64,000 nucleotides of DNA from Dactylonectria macrodidyma (GCA_020744425.1 JAGMUV010000044.1:186001-250000), one strand, 5' to 3'; positions 34,468 through 46,097 are shown, counted from the first letter of the stretch. Notes: generated by a model not told the origin, from the sequence alone. Program-made: numbers and translations.

Positions 34468-37400
34468 CTAGGGCCCTGCCGGCTGCAGCTCGACTGGGAA
34501 GGGATAGGGGGGAATCGTTTCGAGCGGCTCGGCCCATTCCACTGTGCGCGTTATCTTGACCTCGCGCTCGACATCGTGGACCTCGACTAGCGGCAGCACG
34601 AAGCCGCACTCGCGGATGCGTTTGATGAGGACTCCCTCGTGACGGCCCTTTCGGCTGCGCGGACGCACCGTCAGGATCAGCTTGTCCACATCCTTCTCGA
34701 TGAACACGTTGAAGCGCAGGTTGCTCAGCATTGTCGGCCCAGGCCCGCGGTAGTTCTCCAGGAGCGGTGCGTGCGAGTCATCGTCCTTGCTGCCGCGCGG
34801 GACTTCGAGCGTGATGCACTTGAGCCAATAATTCTTGTCTAGGGAAGCATCGTCGGAACGCTTGATCGTGAAGACAAGGTCCAGCGGGCCCTTGCCCGTC
34901 CGCAGCGGGCCGTCCGGCGCCCCGATGGCGTGTACGCCGAACTTGAACCTGGGCGCCGACGCTGTCTCGCTGCTGGCCATGGATGCAGCTTGCGTCATCA
35001 TCGCCGCCGCCGAGGGAGTGCGTATAAGCGTGAGCGTGGGCGTGCGGCGGAAGTGAGGAGGGGGCCCGGTCTCGAGGTTCTTCACCGTGATGAGGGGGGA
35101 TGCAGAATGGGCCATGCCTTGCAAGGCCAAGGTAGTAGTAGCTTCGGCCACCGCCGCCGCCTGCTGCGAGTCTACCTGCATAGGGTCCAGCATTTGAAGC
35201 CCTCGTGGCCTTGGGGGGCGCGTAGGGTCTGGCTGGAGGTCCTGGAGGCTCTTAGTGTTGCCGATAATGAAGCGATAGATGGGCATGCCCAGCTGGAAGG
35301 CCGCCACGGCAGACGTCATGGCGGTGTCGGTGAAGTCGAGGGGCATCTCATGTTGGAGGAGGGCCACGACATCTCGCGCCCACGCGTCTGTCAAGAGGAA
35401 CCGGGCCTCTTCGCCTTTGTCTGCGTCTCCCCATAGGAAGAGCGGCGGCCCAGACTCGGACACGGACCCGGATGCCTCGCGGCTGCGCTCCGTCGTCCGC
35501 TCCGGCATGGCGCCCGCGAACTCGTACCGGTTTCTTTTGACCGTGTAAGTTCGATTATACCGCATGGCGAGTGAATCGGGCGTGAGCCTGTGGCCCAGCG
35601 CAAACGTCTGCTGGTGCGGCGGCTGCGTGAGCGCCAGCACTGGCATCTCGTGATCGAGGCCAGGCGTCCGGTCGAACAGGCATAGGAGCAACCCGTCGCC
35701 GATCATCTCCTGCCGGAGGATCGGCGCCCGGCCGGCCTCGGGCGCGTCTAGCGGGATCGGCGCCTCGACTTTGAGGTCCGGGAAGCGGGAGACAAGGTCC
35801 GACCGCACCATCATCCCGTATGACGGCGTCTGCGGCCTGAACCCCGTGGCCGGGTCCGTCGTTTCGAGGTATGTGTTGATGGCCCCCTTGATCCGCCGCC
35901 GGATATAGTCGTCGTTTTTGTCCATATGGCTGCCGAGGCTGAGGGCGCCGTCAATGAGAGCATCGAGCCAGTTGGGGTCGATGTGGAAGAACCGGATGCT
36001 CTCCTGCGGCAGGAAGCTTGGGTCTGCGATGAGATAGGCCGGCGGCACCCCAAAGAGGTGCAAGCGGTCCATGATCCACGTGAGGATGATCTTCCACTCG
36101 GCAGAGACGCACGAGTTGAGTTCGTTGTAGAAGCGCTCACCATCTGAATACTCTTTGCCGTCCTCGTCCTTGGCCCCGGCGAGCTTTCGAATGTATCTTT
36201 TTGCTTGTTCCTCGCTCTTTTCGCGGATGGCAGCATCGTCGGCGACCAGTGAAACAGCTTCTTCCGTGAACGGCCGCCGGGCAGATGGCGTTTCCTGGTG
36301 CCATCCCCCTTCACTCTGCCCCCCCCGGGTCGAGGGCCTTTTCCTTTGCCTTTGCATTTCGTTCAGAGTCATGATGGACGTCTTGAAAGATTGCAGAACG
36401 TCCTTCCTGCTCTTGTAGGCATTCTGCTCGCTGAGCACTTCCTGCTTCGCGCCGTCCAGACAGATGCCGTAGACGGCGTTCCACAGCCGTGTGAGGGCCG
36501 TCGTGAATACAGTGTCGGCGATGGCCAGCGCCTTGCCCAGCTGCCAGGCCGCCGAGTACGTGATGTCCATTATGCCTGTGCCACGGTCGAGGATCTGCAG
36601 GTCACTTCCGCATCGCGACATGGCCGTCCAGGTTGGCGTGGCCGGGACGACGGGCACCAGGGCGGCCCTGAAGAAGCAGCTTGTCACCTCGCCCGTCCTC
36701 GTTCGGTGACGCTGCATCGTGTATCCCTCCCTGAGCCGCTTGCCCAGCTTCGCGGCGAGCTTTGGGTCATCAGCCGCCTCCATCTTGGCGACCAGCGCGG
36801 GCGGTGCCCTGAGGAGGCCGATGTCCTTGCCAAGATTCTTAAACTCGGCTTCAAGGCTGACGCCGCCGGTCGGGAGCGCCGTGTACGTCCAGCTGTACAG
36901 AGACGAGACGGCAACGCGCTGCGCCGTCCCAGGGAGTGGAAAGGGCATATCCTTCCACCCCTCGAGCGACACGAGATGCACTACGGCGGGCGTCTTCTGG
37001 TCCGTCGAGAGCGGGCCTGCGCGGTGCGACATGATGACGCTGAACAGGCCCTCCTTGTACTGCGCCGACGCCGTCATGCCAGCGGTTTTGACGTGGCGGA
37101 CGTGGGCAAAGTACTTGAACCGCGAGATATCGGCGGCCGCTTGTCCTTCTTTGGGAGACGGCAGCACCAGCTTCTTGCCGTCTTCGTCGGTGATCTCCTT
37201 TTGCTCGTAGGTGGTGACGAGTTGCTGGAACAGCTTCGGCTTGAGGAAAATAGCCGTCGTCTTGCTACTCGGGTCGTCGGGCTGGGGGATGGGCGAGATG
37301 ATGGAGCCCTGCCCGTTCAAGACGTTGACGTCGGCCGGCGAGAGCGTCAGGGCAAAGTCGGAGCTCTGCTTGATCACCACGGGCTTCCCCTGGGCGTCCT

Positions 37401-38106
37401 TGGCCAAGCTCGTGGCCGCAAAGGCGGATCCGTCGCCCTGAAGGAGCTCCGGCTCGAGCTGTAGCTCGGCCTGGCTGAAGACGAGGAGGGCGAGCCACGG
37501 CATACGCTCTCTTCGGGCGGCGACGGCGTCGGCGTCCTCCCCGGAGTTGACGCGGCGCTCCCACGGCAGATGGGGGTCCTTGAAGACGACGTGCGGCAGC
37601 GTCTCGGCGGCGGCGAGGCCTCCGGGCGCCGGGTTGACGGAGAGCACGCAGTTATCGGGCAAGGCAAACTGCGGCGCCTGCACGATGAACGGCTTCGTCG
37701 TCATCTTGGGCTCAAACACGCCCTGGTTCGCGTCCGCGCCGCTGGCCACGATGGTCTGCGTGGTCGTGATGGTCTGTCGCCCACCGTCAAGCCGCGGGAG
37801 GAAGTACGAGTAGAGCTTCTGGTGGCCGTCTTCGAGCGGCTCGAGGCCCGACTTTTTGCGCGCTTCCTCTTCATCATCGTCATTTTCCTTTGACTCTGTG
37901 GCCAGCGCAGTCTCAGTCTCAGTCTCAGTCTCTTCCTCAGCGGCAGCGGTGGCGACTACGGCTTGGCTGGCCAGGCTGGCCGCCGTCTTGAATGACGCCG
38001 AGACCACCGAGGCCGCTGCCCTCGCTTTGGCGACTTCATAGGCGTGCTGAAGCGTGAGGAAGCGAAGTCCGCCCGGGAGTGTGTCTTCAGTCTGTAGCGA
38101 GGCCAT
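34468..38106 (-). CDS. Giant protein of unknown function, 1212 aa (giant-gene cluster, member 2)
   Basis: Continuous GC-rich frame. The first ATG is at 38106 (MASLQTEDTLPGG); the longer open frame upstream has only a TTG. After an Ala-rich helix and an acidic Glu/Thr tract at about residues 58-88 come conserved-looking blocks: DPHLPWERRV near 176-185, MPWLALLVFSQAEL near 203-216, a central IRFFHIDPNWLDALIDGAL near 700-718, and DGLLLCLFDRTPGLDHEMPV near 795. The C-terminus (RLNRFNVFIE-like strands, then VLPLVEVHDVEREVKI) is beta-rich. No signal peptide, membrane helix or known catalytic motif. I cannot assign a family. Co-location with two other giant genes and codon use like theirs suggest a joint role. 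The long plus-strand frames opposite (for example 36298-37464) are GC-driven shadows. Confidence 0.82.
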   Translation of the reverse strand: MASLQTEDTLPGGLRFLTLQHAYEVAKARAAASVVSASFKTAASLASQAVVATAAAEEETETETETALATESKENDDDEEEARKKSGLEPLEDGHQKLYSYFLPRLDGGRQTITTTQTIVASGADANQGVFEPKMTTKPFIVQAPQFALPDNCVLSVNPAPGGLAAAETLPHVVFKDPHLPWERRVNSGEDADAVAARRERMPWLALLVFSQAELQLEPELLQGDGSAFAATSLAKDAQGKPVVIKQSSDFALTLSPADVNVLNGQGSIISPIPQPDDPSSKTTAIFLKPKLFQQLVTTYEQKEITDEDGKKLVLPSPKEGQAAADISRFKYFAHVRHVKTAGMTASAQYKEGLFSVIMSHRAGPLSTDQKTPAVVHLVSLEGWKDMPFPLPGTAQRVAVSSLYSWTYTALPTGGVSLEAEFKNLGKDIGLLRAPPALVAKMEAADDPKLAAKLGKRLREGYTMQRHRTRTGEVTSCFFRAALVPVVPATPTWTAMSRCGSDLQILDRGTGIMDITYSAAWQLGKALAIADTVFTTALTRLWNAVYGICLDGAKQEVLSEQNAYKSRKDVLQSFKTSIMTLNEMQRQRKRPSTRGGQSEGGWHQETPSARRPFTEEAVSLVADDAAIREKSEEQAKRYIRKLAGAKDEDGKEYSDGERFYNELNSCVSAEWKIILTWIMDRLHLFGVPPAYLIADPSFLPQESIRFFHIDPNWLDALIDGALSLGSHMDKNDDYIRRRIKGAINTYLETTDPATGFRPQTPSYGMMVRSDLVSRFPDLKVEAPIPLDAPEAGRAPILRQEMIGDGLLLCLFDRTPGLDHEMPVLALTQPPHQQTFALGHRLTPDSLAMRYNRTYTVKRNRYEFAGAMPERTTERSREASGSVSESGPPLFLWGDADKGEEARFLLTDAWARDVVALLQHEMPLDFTDTAMTSAVAAFQLGMPIYRFIIGNTKSLQDLQPDPTRPPRPRGLQMLDPMQVDSQQAAAVAEATTTLALQGMAHSASPLITVKNLETGPPPHFRRTPTLTLIRTPSAAAMMTQAASMASSETASAPRFKFGVHAIGAPDGPLRTGKGPLDLVFTIKRSDDASLDKNYWLKCITLEVPRGSKDDDSHAPLLENYRGPGPTMLSNLRFNVFIEKDVDKLILTVRPRSRKGRHEGVLIKRIRECGFVLPLVEVHDVEREVKITRTVEWAEPLETIPPYPFPVELQPAGP

Positions 38107-38609
38107 GTTGCAGTAAGCCGCTTGCTTTGTCTTTCTGAGTATTCCCAATTGCCTGTATCTAGACGAGGTCAACTAGACGGCCACATGTCTGACAGCTTTG
38201 TCTACGTTGTCAATCAGACCGGCAAGCATCTACAAGACGCACACCCAGGCGTGGACCGCAACTCCCAAAGCGTCTCGATATGCGTCAAATAGTCCGACGT
38301 CCGTCTCCACATGTCCAGACCAGTCTGGGGTCGATGCGGGTTCATCACATAGTCTATCGTTTTATGCACTGGGGTCCTGGCCCAGCCAGCCACTAGCCCT
38401 AGGCTATCTTCTAAACGGTCCCCCGTATCTGCGTGTATGGGGCTCAAGTCGCCCTTTCAGGAGGCCTGAGTTTGATGGGCGTGAAAGAGCCGTGTAATAC
38501 TGTACCACCGTGTACTCGGGTAGTAGCACGATCCCAACAGCCTACCCAGCCTCCAAACTCCTCTAGTTATTGTAGCAACACTGTGAGCGTCGACAAGCGA
38601 TACGCATCA
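38107..38609. promoter_or_regulatory. Divergent promoter region between two giant genes
   Basis: The 503 bp between the ATG of the 1212-aa gene (minus, 38106) and the ATG of the MBL-DUF6603 gene (plus, 38610) must hold both promoters. A shared, bidirectional control region is the simplest reading. I did not identify a specific operator. Confidence 0.55.
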
Positions 38610-41600
38610 ATGGCCGTGACAAGGACGATTGTTGAATCCTTCCACATCAATGTCGGACTCGGCGACAGCGCCATCCATGTGCTGGCTACCTGGAACCCTG
38701 GAACCGAGAGCCTTGAGGCCAAGCAAGCCGTGTTGGTAGACGGCGGGTTGGCACGAGACGCAGCGGCGCAGAACATAGCCCAGACGATTGATGAAATTGA
38801 GCAACGCTATGCCAACCTCCGCAAGAAGGGTAAGGTGCTGCAGTTTCGCTCCGTCGTCGTGACGCACTGGGACGCGGATCACTGGAGGGGCATCAACCAC
38901 TTGCTCGTGAGGGAGGCATACACTCAATTTGATAAAAAGGGCAAATACCGTCGCTTCTACTACAGAGACGATGCGATCAGGCCGTACGAAACGACCGTGT
39001 ACGCGCCGACCATCTGGACCGGGAGCAAGAAGGACAAGAAGAAGCACAATACGGGGTTCGAAGGCATAACTATCGACAAGGAAAACGCCACCGACACTTA
39101 TGTCTTCTCGTTCAACGGGAAACCCCAGGCAAAGGCGATGATTGGCTCCAGCATCATCGGATACGACTTCTTCACCAACACCAAGCCGTCCAGACAGGTG
39201 AAGTACCATAACCTCAAATCGTTTGAGGACCTGATGGGCAACGTCCCGCATCTCGAGGTGGGAATGTACTGTGTAGCCAGCAACCTCAACGTCATCGGGC
39301 TCGGAAAGCGGCCGAGGTGGGATGGGAAATTCACCGACTACCTTTTCAACCAGATGCCCACTAAGACGAACCAGGAGTCCATCGCCGCCATCATCCTCTG
39401 GAGTAACAAGCACGTCTCTCACTACTTTGCTGGCGACCTCGACTTTCGAGGCGAGGCCTTCCTCGCAAGGTGGCTCAAGGCGAACCTCCAGGACAATGGC
39501 ACGAACAACAACAACATCCATTTCCTCAAGTCGAGCCACCACGGGGCCCGAAACTCGAACCCGCCGGTGCTTTTCTTTGTAACGAAGCCCAAGTACGTCA
39601 TCTTCTCCGTTGCAGACCACTACGGACACCCTGGTAAGTTGCCTGCTCCTCTCGCGCGTCCTGCCCCCCGATGCTGACACCTATGGACTCCCCAAGCCTG
39701 GGAGACCCTGCTGATGCTGTACGCATTCTATGTGAGTAAAAACAGGTTTAGCTTGAATATCAACGGCCCGTGTATTCTTACATGCTACCCGTACTGGCTG
39801 AAAGCAATTCACGGGCATGACGGGCTAGAGTCGAACAAGATCAACGTAGACACCTTTCTTCCAGATGTCGAGCTGACGAAGCTCTCTGCGACGCGCCAGA
39901 AGCACGCAAACCACCACAAGAAGCTGTTTGAGCACCTCTTCGCGGACTTTCCAGACGACGACTTGGACGACTATATCCGCGAGGGCTGCCTCAGCAACGG
40001 AGCCAAAGCCGACCATGAGATATTCGAGCAGCTCGCCATCGGCTTCGCCACGCTGGCCACCGGCCTCTTCTACGACGTCTGGGCCTGGGACGGAGAAACG
40101 GGGCGAACTACCGATGAGATCGTCTACGTCCGGCTGACGCTGACCAACAGCATCGCCGACGAGAAGATTCACCACGTAAAAAAGGGCCGGCCGGCCGACA
40201 GGAACGCACAGATCGACACGGTCTACCTCAAGAAGGGGGAAGACGACGACGACCACGGCATCATGAGTTTACCCTTAATCCACGAAGATAAGACGTTCGA
40301 GCGTGACGTCTACCGGTCGGTGTACGTAATGGTGGACGGGAACATGACGAGTATGAAGAGGGCTGCCGTGGAGGAGTCGACTAAAGAGTATGTCAAGAAG
40401 AGCAAACCCCCGCAGGGGATGACGCTGAGGTCGCACAAAAAGAACCCGAACTCGCCTTTCGCAGAACTGTTCTCTATGGCGCCGCAGAAACTCCAGGTGC
40501 CTCTCTCCAACACTTCAGTATCGGCCCGGGCGAGCGGCTCGTCCTTGCCCGGACGGTACGCGTACAGCATCTTGAGCAGCTCCTACGCTGCGTCGGTGAG
40601 CGCCAGGACTGACTCGCTCGACTATGCCGTCTTGGGGGTGAAAGACTGGCTCGACGACTTCCTGTTGTCGATGCGGCCGAGCACCATGAGGCTGGCGTCC
40701 AGTCCCGCGGACGGATGGGCGCTTTTTCACGACGAGGACTACCTGGGGAGATGGATCCGGGGAGGCCTGGGCGGCTCCCAGATGGCCGTCAACAGCGAGG
40801 GGCCTGCGTTCCGCATCATCACGCCCCAAGGGCTCGTATTCAGCACCAAAGCGGCGCCCAAGGCCCTAGGGACGGATGCCATGATATCGAACGACGGGCT
40901 TACCCCGTGGACTCGTCATGGCACCATGGTATTTGGTCTCGATCCCGTCGAGAGCAAGCCGAGCGCCAGCAGCTGGTCCATCGCGCAGATCTTGTCTCTA
41001 TTCCCAACCGACTCCAGCGCCAAGGTGGACCCCTTGACGAGAACGATGGCCATTGTCAACGACAACTTACTCGGGCTGAGATGGACGCTGGATCTTGGAG
41101 CGTCAGCCGGGAAGCGCAACGCCATCTGGGTGACCCCCATCACGAGCTACCTCACCGTCCTACGTCTTGCCTTCGTTCCAGAGAAGGGAAGCAAGGACGC
41201 CCTCTGCAGCTTCCTGGGCCTCTTCTTCCCTTCGGGAGCAGCCGACGACGAGCCCGTGCTGGACGTGTCCGATGTCCAGCTCATCCTCCGCAAGACGTGC
41301 ACCGTCAAGGCGAGGGGGCGAGGAGGCACGTCGCTGATCAGCGCGCAGTCGCTGACGCTGACGGCCGTGGTGAAGCTGCTGGGTCCCAAGCCCGACGATC
41401 CTGCGGAGCCCCGGGCCCAGGTCTCGCCCACTGTCAGCGTCGAGCTCGCCAGCACCGGCGCCCTAGAGCTCACCATCAAGACCACCCAGAGCGACGATAG
41501 CAGCTTCACCACCGTCGTGGGCGGCTGGCTGTCGAAGCTATTTCCCCTGTCTGACACAGGGTTTGAGACGCTGAGCAAACAGAAGATTAGCCAGAACATC

Positions 41601-44600
41601 TGGTTCCGCAGGTTGACCGTCGCGCTCAACCCCGACAAGTCCATCGCCCGAGCCTCGGCCGCTCTCGAGGTGAATGCCACGCTGGGCCAGGGTGAAAAGG
41701 GAGGCGGCAACTTGCCTATCTTCTTCGAGGCAGAGTACGTAAACAATCCTCGGGGAGAAAGCAAGTGGTCCATATCCGGGGATCTGTGGCTGCCGTCCGA
41801 CTCGGATCTCCCGATGGCCCTCTACAGCGACTACGAAGAGTATCAAAGCTTGGAGCCGTTGACGCCGAATCCGCTGAAGGCCTTGGAGCTGACGACCCTT
41901 TTCGCGTCCATGGCGGGTGACACAAACGACACCTGGATTCCAGAACTGCCAAAAGGCATCCCCAACGTCATCACCGCAGCCGGCTTCCGCGTCGACAAGG
42001 AGTCCATCTTCGTCAGCGGCACCATCAGCAACTGCAAGCACGTGCTCGACGAAAGCAAGGTCCCCACCATCAGCTTCCAGGAGCTCAACCTCGAGGCGTG
42101 GTGGAACTGGAAGCAGAAGCGGGTTCAAGTCGATCTTTACTTCTGGCTCAGCTTGAAGCTGCCCCCCTGGTATGAGTCTCCCGAGGGCTGCGCGGCGAAC
42201 GCCCTCAATGGAAGCGTCTCATACAAATCCGGCGAGTCGTGGACCATCTCTGCTGAAGTTAGAGATTTGAATTTGGGCATGCTGTACGGCTTCTTTCCAA
42301 AGGGCGCCGAGGGCACGCTCTTCCAGCTGCTCAAGGGGATCCAAATCGTCGACCTGAGCATCTTCTATGAGTCAAAAGGCAAGGACGAGGGCACCGAGCT
42401 CCAGTGCGACGCGAAGTTGATGCTGGGGGACGTTGTGTCGTTGGGGCTTAGCTATGAATGCCACGCCGACGGCACGTGGAGGTTCCATGCAAGCCTCGGG
42501 CCCAAGGACGACATCATCGAGCCAGTTACCCTAGGTCAGATCATGGACAGTCTCCTCGATTCCTCAGACACGAGCCTCTGCTCGAGCTTGCCAGACTTTC
42601 TAGCCGACACTGTGATTCTCGGCGGCTCCGACTCCAACCCCAAGTTGGAGCTGGTCGTTGAGGATGTCAAGACGGCCGGCCCCAAGCTGACGTTGACTGC
42701 GAGCATTATGGGAATCGAGGTGGAGTTTGTGCAGATTAAAGATGTGGCCGAGAAGGAGGAGAAGGAGAAGGACGACGACAACGGGGGGAAACCAACCCCG
42801 GGGAAGAAGCCCGTCAAGGTCTTGAGACTGTTCAAGGCCGTGCTGACCAAGATCCCCATGCCCAAGAGCGTTCCCATACTCGACCACCTGGAACAGCCTT
42901 TTGACGAACTCGGGTTCTTTTGGGTAAATCAGGACGTCACCAAGGATCAACTAGCGGCCTTGGATAAGAACATGGACATGCCGAGTCCCCCGCCGACAGA
43001 AGAATCGGAACCGGTCCCAGCTGCTGGAGAGAAAGCTAAGCAGCCAGCTCCGGGCATGACGGCCGGCTTCCATTTTGGCATCATAGCCAAGAAAAAGGTG
43101 GTTCTGGACTATCCCATTGGAAATGCGCGGCCGGATCAGAGAAAGACTGGGGACGCAGAGGAAGATGGGCAGATAAAAGTGCCAGACGGCGCCATGAAGC
43201 CACCTCGGCCGCCCAAAGAGGACGACGACAAGCCCAGCCAAGGAGGCGACAAACCAGACCAGTCTAGCAAGAGCACTTACAAGAACACGGTTGGCCCGCT
43301 CAACATCAGCCAGATAGGCTTCCGCTACGAGGGCGGCACACTGGCGATCCTGATGGACGCGACCATCGCATTCGGCCCTGTGGCGCTCGACCTGATGGGC
43401 TTCACGATCGGGTTGCACTTCCAGGCGGCCGACGGATCGACCAAGAGCCTCAACAGCCTGAGCTGGCACGACGTCGAGGTATCCATCAGCGGCGTGGGCG
43501 TCCAATTCCATCGGGAGCCCTTGCTCATCGCGGGGGCCTTCCTGCACGATCGAACGGCGGACAGCGACATGTACGCCGGAGGGTTGACGGTGGGCTTCAC
43601 GCCGTGGCTATTCCAGGCCGCGGGCTTCTACGGCATCATCGGGGCGGCCGACGACCCGCACCGCTTCAAGTGCCTCTTTGCCTACGCCGTGCTGCGCGGA
43701 CCCGTTATGAACATTGCGGGTTTCGCCGATATCTCGGGCCTCACCGGCGCCTTCGGGTACAACGTCGACTTGACCCTGCCGACCATGGACAACATGGTGA
43801 CATTTCCGCTGCTGGCTCCGCCTGACGAGCCTCTGGCACCGAAGGAGCTTGTGCGGACCTTGATCCCGGGAGGTAGCCAACGGGGGCCCTTCTTCAACCC
43901 CATGAACGGGGCCATGTTCATCGCAGCCGGTCTCACCGTAACGGCCTTCCAGATGCTCGAGATGACAGCCGTCGTCGCCGTCCAGTGGAGTCCGCGTGTC
44001 CAGATAGCCTTGCTAGGCCTCGCCAAGTGTGACGTGCCGTCCATCAAGTCGCAGGTCAAGTTCGCCCACGTCGAGCTCGGCATCATGGCCACCGTCGACC
44101 TAGACGCAGGCATCCTGCGGGTCGAGGCGCAGCTCTCGCCCAACTCGTGGATCGTCCATAAGAGCTGCCACCTCACCGGCGGATTCGCCCTGTACTACTG
44201 GTTCGGCGGAGGGAGGACCGACTGGGTCATGACCATGGGCGGCTACCACAGCGCCTTTGTCGTCCCAGAGCACTACCCACGGCCTGACCGGCTCCGTATC
44301 AGCTGGGCCATCGACAGCTCGCTCAGCGTCTCGGGCGAGGCCTACTTCGCCATCACGCCCAAGGTGTGCATGGGCGGCCTTCACATCCGCGCTGCCCTGT
44401 CGCTCGGCGCCCTCTCGGCATGGTTCGATGCGTCCGCTGACTTCCTCATGACCTACTCGCCCTTCCACTTCATCGCCGACGTCAAGGTGTCGGTCGGCGT
44501 CCGCTACTCCATGGACGTGTGGTTCGTCACCGTACACATCGCCGTCCAAGTCGCCGCCAGCCTGTCCCTCATGGGCCCGCCCCTGCGCGGCGTCGTCCAC

Positions 44601-45581
44601 GTCGACTTTTGGGTCTTTGGCTTCGACATCGCCTTTGGCGATCCCGCCGGCGCCGCCCAGCCCCCTCGCCTCACGTCCGAGGCCTTCTGGAACTTGGTCA
44701 CCCAGGCGGAGGGCCAGGCCGCCAATGTCGAGGCCGGCGAGAAGAAAGCCCACCTCTTTTCCTGCACGCAGGGACTCATCACGGAGAACAAGCAGGACAT
44801 CAAGGCGGCAGACCCATGGCTTGTCCGCAGCGGCGTCTTCCAGTTCGCCGTCGAATGCCAGTTCGCCATAAGCCAAGTCAAGGTCAACGGGAAGGTGGCC
44901 CCCGCACCCGAGACCGTCGCCATCGACGACATTTACGCGAAGCCGATGCGTCTCAAAGAGGCTATAGATTCGACTCTCGACGTGGAAATCAACGGACCGG
45001 GCAACACCAAAAGCGTCGGGTGGAAGGCGAAGCCTGCGTGGAAGGATGTTCCTCAAGCCCTCTGGGGAATATGTACGTTGACTAAATCCCCCCTTTCCCC
45101 CCTTTGTTCTCTGTTCTTTCGCAGGCATTCCCAGCTAACAGGCCCAACAGACAAAGAATCTGAAGACCCCAACGCTGCCCGCTCTGGAAGTGACTTCTCC
45201 AACCTGCTCAATGGCGAAGGCGGCATGGCCCGCCTGTTGATGGGCGTCATCATTGAGGCGCCGGTCCCGCAAGTCTCGCTGGACAAGATGCCCGCGTTCC
45301 GCGTCGACGATGCCATGAAGAAGAACATCTACAAGGACGACGGCGAGCCGCAGTTCCTCGGCATTGAGTACGAGGGCGACGACTTTGCGCCGCTGCCGCC
45401 CGCCCAGGAACCTTGGGACGCCCTCGAGTTAGCCTGGAAGGCTGCGCCTGATCCCCAGTCGGCCGTGAATCTTTGGCAGGACGTCTTCAAGACGACGGGG
45501 CTTATTAAGGAGAAGCCGACCATGCTCATCGACAACAACAAGGTTTTATTCTTATCTGCTCCGTTGTTGGGCAAGACTTGA
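38610..45581 (+). CDS. Metallo-beta-lactamase-fold / DUF6603 fusion protein, 3 exons, 2276 aa (cluster member 3)
   Basis: Exons 38610-39633, 39697-45072 and 45151-45581. Intron 1 (GTAAGT, branch GCTGAC, acceptor CAAG) joins HYGHP to AWETLLMLYAFY. Intron 2 (GTACGT, GCTAAC, ACAG; 78 nt) is a multiple of three and could be retained. The N-terminal 340 residues form a ComEC/Rec2-type metallo-beta-lactamase fold: VGLGDSAIHV near 15, THWDADHW at 85-92 (metal motif HxDxDH), FAGDLDFRG near 274 and SSHHGA at 308-313. A helical section, then a very long beta-rich region follow. Residues about 1535-2000 match the DUF6603 pattern (VGPLNISQIGFRYEGG, MYAGGLTVGFTPW, DISGLTGAFGYNVDLTLP). No transmembrane segment or signal peptide is obvious. 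Hydrolase chemistry is plausible; the substrate is unknown. Confidence 0.85.
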
Positions 45582-45770
45582 GAGGAGTGTGGAATGAGAA
45601 CGGCTTTATTCTTTCAGTAATTGAATGATGTTTTTTCCCGGGAATTTGGTCTTTAATTTCGTCTTTATAATACGTGAATATTATATTAAGAGTTATCCAT
45701 GGCCTTATGAAATTCAACTAGTTTTTATTAAGAGGGGGGTTTTTTTCTTTTCAAAAAAAAAAAACAAAAA

Positions 45771-45793
45771 GAAAGAAAGAAAGAAAGAAAGAA
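45771..45793 (+). repeat. (GAAA)n microsatellite
   Basis: About six uninterrupted GAAA units directly after an A-rich tract at 45753-45770. Confidence 0.85.
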
Positions 45794-45949
45794 CCAAGAC
45801 AAGAATATAAAATTAATAGGAATACAATTCTTTTTTTATTTTAACTACTTCTTATTACTTTATTCATTTGTATGATAATACTCTTAACATATGTCAGATA
45901 TATTTCAATGTCATATTAGACACTTTCCCAATCTGCGCAGCTATTTATA

Positions 45950-46097
45950 TACTTGATTACATTAAAAACGCTTCATTATACCACTACTAGATATAAAAGT
46001 TTACATTCCTCACCTTCACGCCCTAATACACTCAAAACACTCCCACGCCTCTGAGCCTACCTACCCTGGACCTTCAGAATATGCTCAGACTGTCACA
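45950..46097 (+). repeat. Degenerate LTR-like repeat, copy C (3' part)
   Basis: Shares with copies A and B the order TTGATTACATTAAA, a TTTACATT..CCTCACC stretch, CCTACCCTGGACC and a final GACTGTCACA. The 5' half is too diverged or missing to place. It has the same orientation as the copy at 27157-27506. Confidence 0.45.

Noticed and set aside
36298..37464. 388-codon plus-strand frame opposite the 1212-aa gene
   Set aside because: Same GC-driven shadow; low-complexity Arg/Gly-rich product and no start context.
38607..39680. 357-codon minus-strand frame opposite the MBL domain
   Set aside because: Anti-sense shadow of a gene with clear MBL motifs.
44100..45128. 342-codon minus-strand frame within the DUF6603 region
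   Set aside because: Shadow of the coding strand; no family signature.
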